Of a stretch of 7,217 nt of DNA, positions 4,616-7,217 are shown piece after piece (position 1 is the first letter of the stretch; each line of letters begins with the position of its first letter). Location: positions 1 to 7,217 of the forward strand of contig JBKPBQ010000338.1 of assembly GCA_046726955.1 (NCBI GenBank), read 5' to 3'. Source of the stretch: CAVPGH01 sp046726955 (GTDB taxonomy: Bacteria > Acidobacteriota > Vicinamibacteria > Fen-336). Below the pieces are notes generated by a model. That model was not told the DNA's origin and ran no database searches. It worked only from the letters and a program-made list of their open reading frames with translations. Made by a program: the position numbers and the translations under genes.

Positions 4616-7217
4616 GGCGTCAGCCTGGGCGTGAACGGCCAGGGACAGAACGTGATTCGGCTCTACAAGTACGTCCGTACCGATCGCCCGAAGGCGGACA
4701 TCCTGAATCCCCCCGCGAGCCAGCCTCCCTGCGTCTCGGCGTCCGACTGCGCGTCGTTCGTCACTCTCCAGGAACGCACCTTGGCCAGCGGCGCGCACGA
4801 GCACCGCATCACGGTCGGGGCCGACGCCTCGACCTTTCGCGTGGAGGTCGACGGGAATCTTCTCTTCGAGTCTTCCGATTCCACCGCGGGACCGGCGGTC
4901 GGTCGGTTCGGGCTCTACGTCCTCGCGCCCGTGCGCGATGCGCAGGCACGGTTTGCGGAGCTCACCGCGGAGGCCCGACCGGGCGATCGGTCGAACTTCG
5001 CTCTCCTCTACGACACGACGGGCTACGAGCTCGCGGGACCCAAGCGCGCGCTCGTGCGCACGCTCAACGACCTTCCTACGGATCTCGCCGACCTCTCTCG
5101 TTCGCGGTTCAGCGTCTGGCGTGCGGACGGGACGCTCGCGCTCCGCGGGGCGCTCTCGCCCAGGCCGAAGACGTTCGGGATGCAGCTGTGGGAGGCCGAC
5201 TTCTCGACCCTCGGGGCCGGCCGCTACCGCCTCGCGGTTCACGTGGTCGGAAATGGGTTCGAGCACGATCTGGAGTCGGAGGAGTTCGTCGTCCAGTCGC
5301 GGCTCTTCTCCAGCCGGATCCTCGAGCCGATCACGCTCCGGAACGCCGAGGCGCGCCGGGCGAGCGACGAGGACTTCGCGCGAAACTGGCGGCGCGCTTC
5401 GGGCGACTGGACCGTCAATCTCGACGGCGCGTTCCTCGCCACCCGCGCCGATCGAGGCGGCGGCGCCCTTCTCGAGCGGCTGCCCGCCCCCTTGATCACC
5501 GGCAACCTCCGCTACTCGGGCGACGTCACGATCGTCTCGGGCTGCGACGCGCAGCTGCGGTTCATCGCCGAGAACGACGTGCGGTACGCGGTGACGCTCC
5601 AGGCCGGAGCCGCCGGTGCGTGCGCCGTCGGCACCGGCCCGGGGGCGATTCGGCTGCATCGGGAGGCGCCTGACCACCAGGACCTCGCGTCGACGCTGTT
5701 TCCCGCCGGGGCACCGTTCGAGGTCGGGGTTCCCTATCACGTCCAGGTTCGACAGGACGGGCAGACCCTCCACATCCTCTGCACCTCGAGGGACAGGCGC
5801 GTGGAGCTGACGCACGCGATCCCCGAGACCCGCTTCAATCGCTTCGCCTTGAAGGTGTGGGGGGGGACCGCGCGCTTCGATCACGTGCAGGCCTTCGGCG
5901 AGACCGACTTCATGGGACCAGCCGACGAAGACAACCTGGGGTGGCGTCACTTCTCGCAGCTTCACGGTCTTCACGACTGCAACAACATCATCGCGGAAGT
6001 GACGTCTCACGGAGCCTTTCTCGCCGCCCTCGTGCACGTCTGGGAGACGCGGGCGCACGAGATGTCGCTGCCGGACAAGGAGCGCTTGCGGCACGCCATC
6101 ATCGCCACGGACGGCTACCTCGAGCGCCTCCACGACATCCAGAGCCTCGACAACCTGAGCAGCTCCGACAACCCCAAGAAGGCCTGGTATGCGCATCGCG
6201 AGGCCGCGCACGGCCCCATCGAAGCGACGAACCCCCGGCGCTGGATGGACGTGACGGCGCTCTACGGAGAGAGCGCCTTCGCCGCCAAGGGAGCGTTGGT
6301 CGATCGGGCGCTGGCGCGAAGAGCGTGCGAGCGTGTCCTGGCGGTGCTCGCGGCCGTGCCGGCCGGCGAGTTCGAAGAGGGCGTGCCCCAGGGTCGCGTC
6401 CCGCTCTTCTACGGACGCGCGGCCCTATGCGCCGAGCGCGAAGGGTTGGGGAACCCCGCGGTCTTGACGACCACCGCGGTGAACGCGGCGACGGCGCTGC
6501 TGGCGTCGATGCCGCAGACGAACGGTCGGGTCGATTTTCCAGGCACTCCGTGGAATCGCATGGTGCCCTGGTTCGAAGGGGTCTACGAGCTGATGCAGAG
6601 GCTCCAGCCCCCTGCCGGATGGTCGACGTCCCTCTCCAGGATCGCCGACGTCCTTGCGGACCGCATCACGCGCGAGAACGGTTTCCTCGTGATGCCGCAG
6701 TCGGGTGCGGATCCGATCGCATCCTGGACGAACATGGCCGCGATGCCCGTCCCGGCCGCTCCCACGATGGAGCCGTTCGTGCACTTCTACGCCGTCAACC
6801 ACTTCGCCGTCGCGGCGACGGACTCTGTGCTGCTCGGCCGCCTGACCGGCCAACCGGACATGAAGGCAATAGCCGCCGGCAATCTCGATTGGATGCTCGG
6901 ACTGAATCCCGGCATCCCGACTTCGAAGGTCGTCGTGTCGAACGGAACGCGCCCGCCGTGGAGCGCGGCCGCCTTCATCGTCAATGCCGAAAACAGCTTC
7001 GCCCGAGGCTTCGACGGCTTCCGCGTGCCCGGGACGCTGGCGAAGAGCTGGCTCTGGCCCTGGGAAGGGCCCGACGATCCGGTCTCGCCTCGGCGCGAGG
7101 CCTGGTGGATCCGGCCGAAGAACGACGACTTCATGACGCTGGTGAACGGCCACACGATCACCGACGGCGTCTGGGACTACTGGAACGAGACCTCGACGGG
7201 CTGGCTCAGCGGCGAGA
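4616..7217 (+). CDS. GH9-like multidomain secreted protein, main body after the TAG, 3' partial
   Basis: Frame 2 is free of stops from 4616 to the last base (867 codons) and runs off the window. Numbering from the ATG at 4301 with the TAG as 105: residues 106-223 complete the first jelly-roll (RITVGADASTFRVEVDG, then VGRFGLYVLAP). Residues about 232-336 look like the cellulase N-terminal Ig-like domain (RFSVWRADGTLALRGALS, then LWEADFSTLGAGRYRLAV). Residues about 355-535 are a second jelly-roll (YHVQVRQDGQTLHILC, FNRFALKVWGGTARFDHVQAF). From about 545 an alpha-helical barrel follows, starting GWRHFSQLHGLHDCNN and including NLDWMLGLNPG (861-871), reminiscent of GH9. The usual GH9 DAGD is replaced by DCNN at 559-562, so the expected base Asp is an Asn and hydrolase activity is uncertain. 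There is no good start after the TAG: GTG at 4631 or 4652 would lack a ribosome site, a signal peptide and half of the first domain. A polysaccharide substrate is likely from the architecture but not identifiable. Confidence 0.8.

Noticed and set aside
4207..5673. Plus-strand open frame of 488 codons overlapping the same region
   Set aside because: The product is almost entirely Arg, Gly, Pro and Ser without domain structure, and it begins inside the divergent promoter gap; it is an out-of-frame shadow.
4217..6211. Long minus-strand open frame of 664 codons opposite the GH9-like gene
   Set aside because: Its translation is rich in Arg, Val, Glu and Asp with no recognisable domain, while the plus frame over the same bases encodes a signal peptide and ordered jelly-roll and Ig-like domains. 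It is an antisense shadow typical of GC-rich genes.

Overview
This is a GC-rich bacterial window with five protein-coding loci on strictly alternating strands (+ - + - +). No RNA gene, CRISPR array, transposon or phage gene is visible. Dense coding, Shine-Dalgarno motifs and the protein types (exported LmbE-like deacetylase, SMP-30 and YVTN propellers, secreted polysaccharide-active enzymes) fit a soil-type high-GC bacterium. Acidobacteriota or a neighbouring group is a guess from family distribution; no phylogenetic marker is present.

Layout. (1) Positions 1-855, plus: 3' part of a glycoamylase-like (PF10091, GH144-type) enzyme whose 5' end lies outside the window. (2) 859-2088, minus, convergent with (1) after only 3 bases: secreted TPR-plus-SMP-30/gluconolactonase-like propeller. 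(3) 2264-3148, plus: exported PIG-L/LmbE-type zinc de-N-acetylase, divergent from (2) across 175 bases that hold a perfect inverted repeat and a good -10-like hexamer. (4) 3185-4162, minus, convergent with (3): secreted YVTN/YncE-type propeller with an exact 42-residue repeat. (5) 4301 to the window end, plus, divergent from (4): a very large secreted carbohydrate-active protein of jelly-roll, cellulase-type Ig-like, second jelly-roll and GH9-like barrel domains, still open at the right edge.

The most notable feature is in locus 5. One reading frame stays open for 972 codons from 4301 to 7217 except for a single TAG at 4613-4615, which falls in the middle of the first jelly-roll domain. The downstream 2.6 kb has no other stop in this frame and encodes recognisable domains, so the locus is one gene interrupted by a nonsense codon (recent pseudogene, sequencing error or, less likely, readthrough). 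TAG is the normal terminator of two neighbouring genes here, which argues against genome-wide TAG reassignment.

How the genes may work together is inference. All four proteins with a visible N-terminus carry signal peptides, and three of the five loci look polysaccharide-active (beta-1,2-glucan-type hydrolase, amide deacetylase, GH9-like enzyme). This suggests extracellular or periplasmic glycan processing, but alternating strands mean no two of the genes can share a simple operon.
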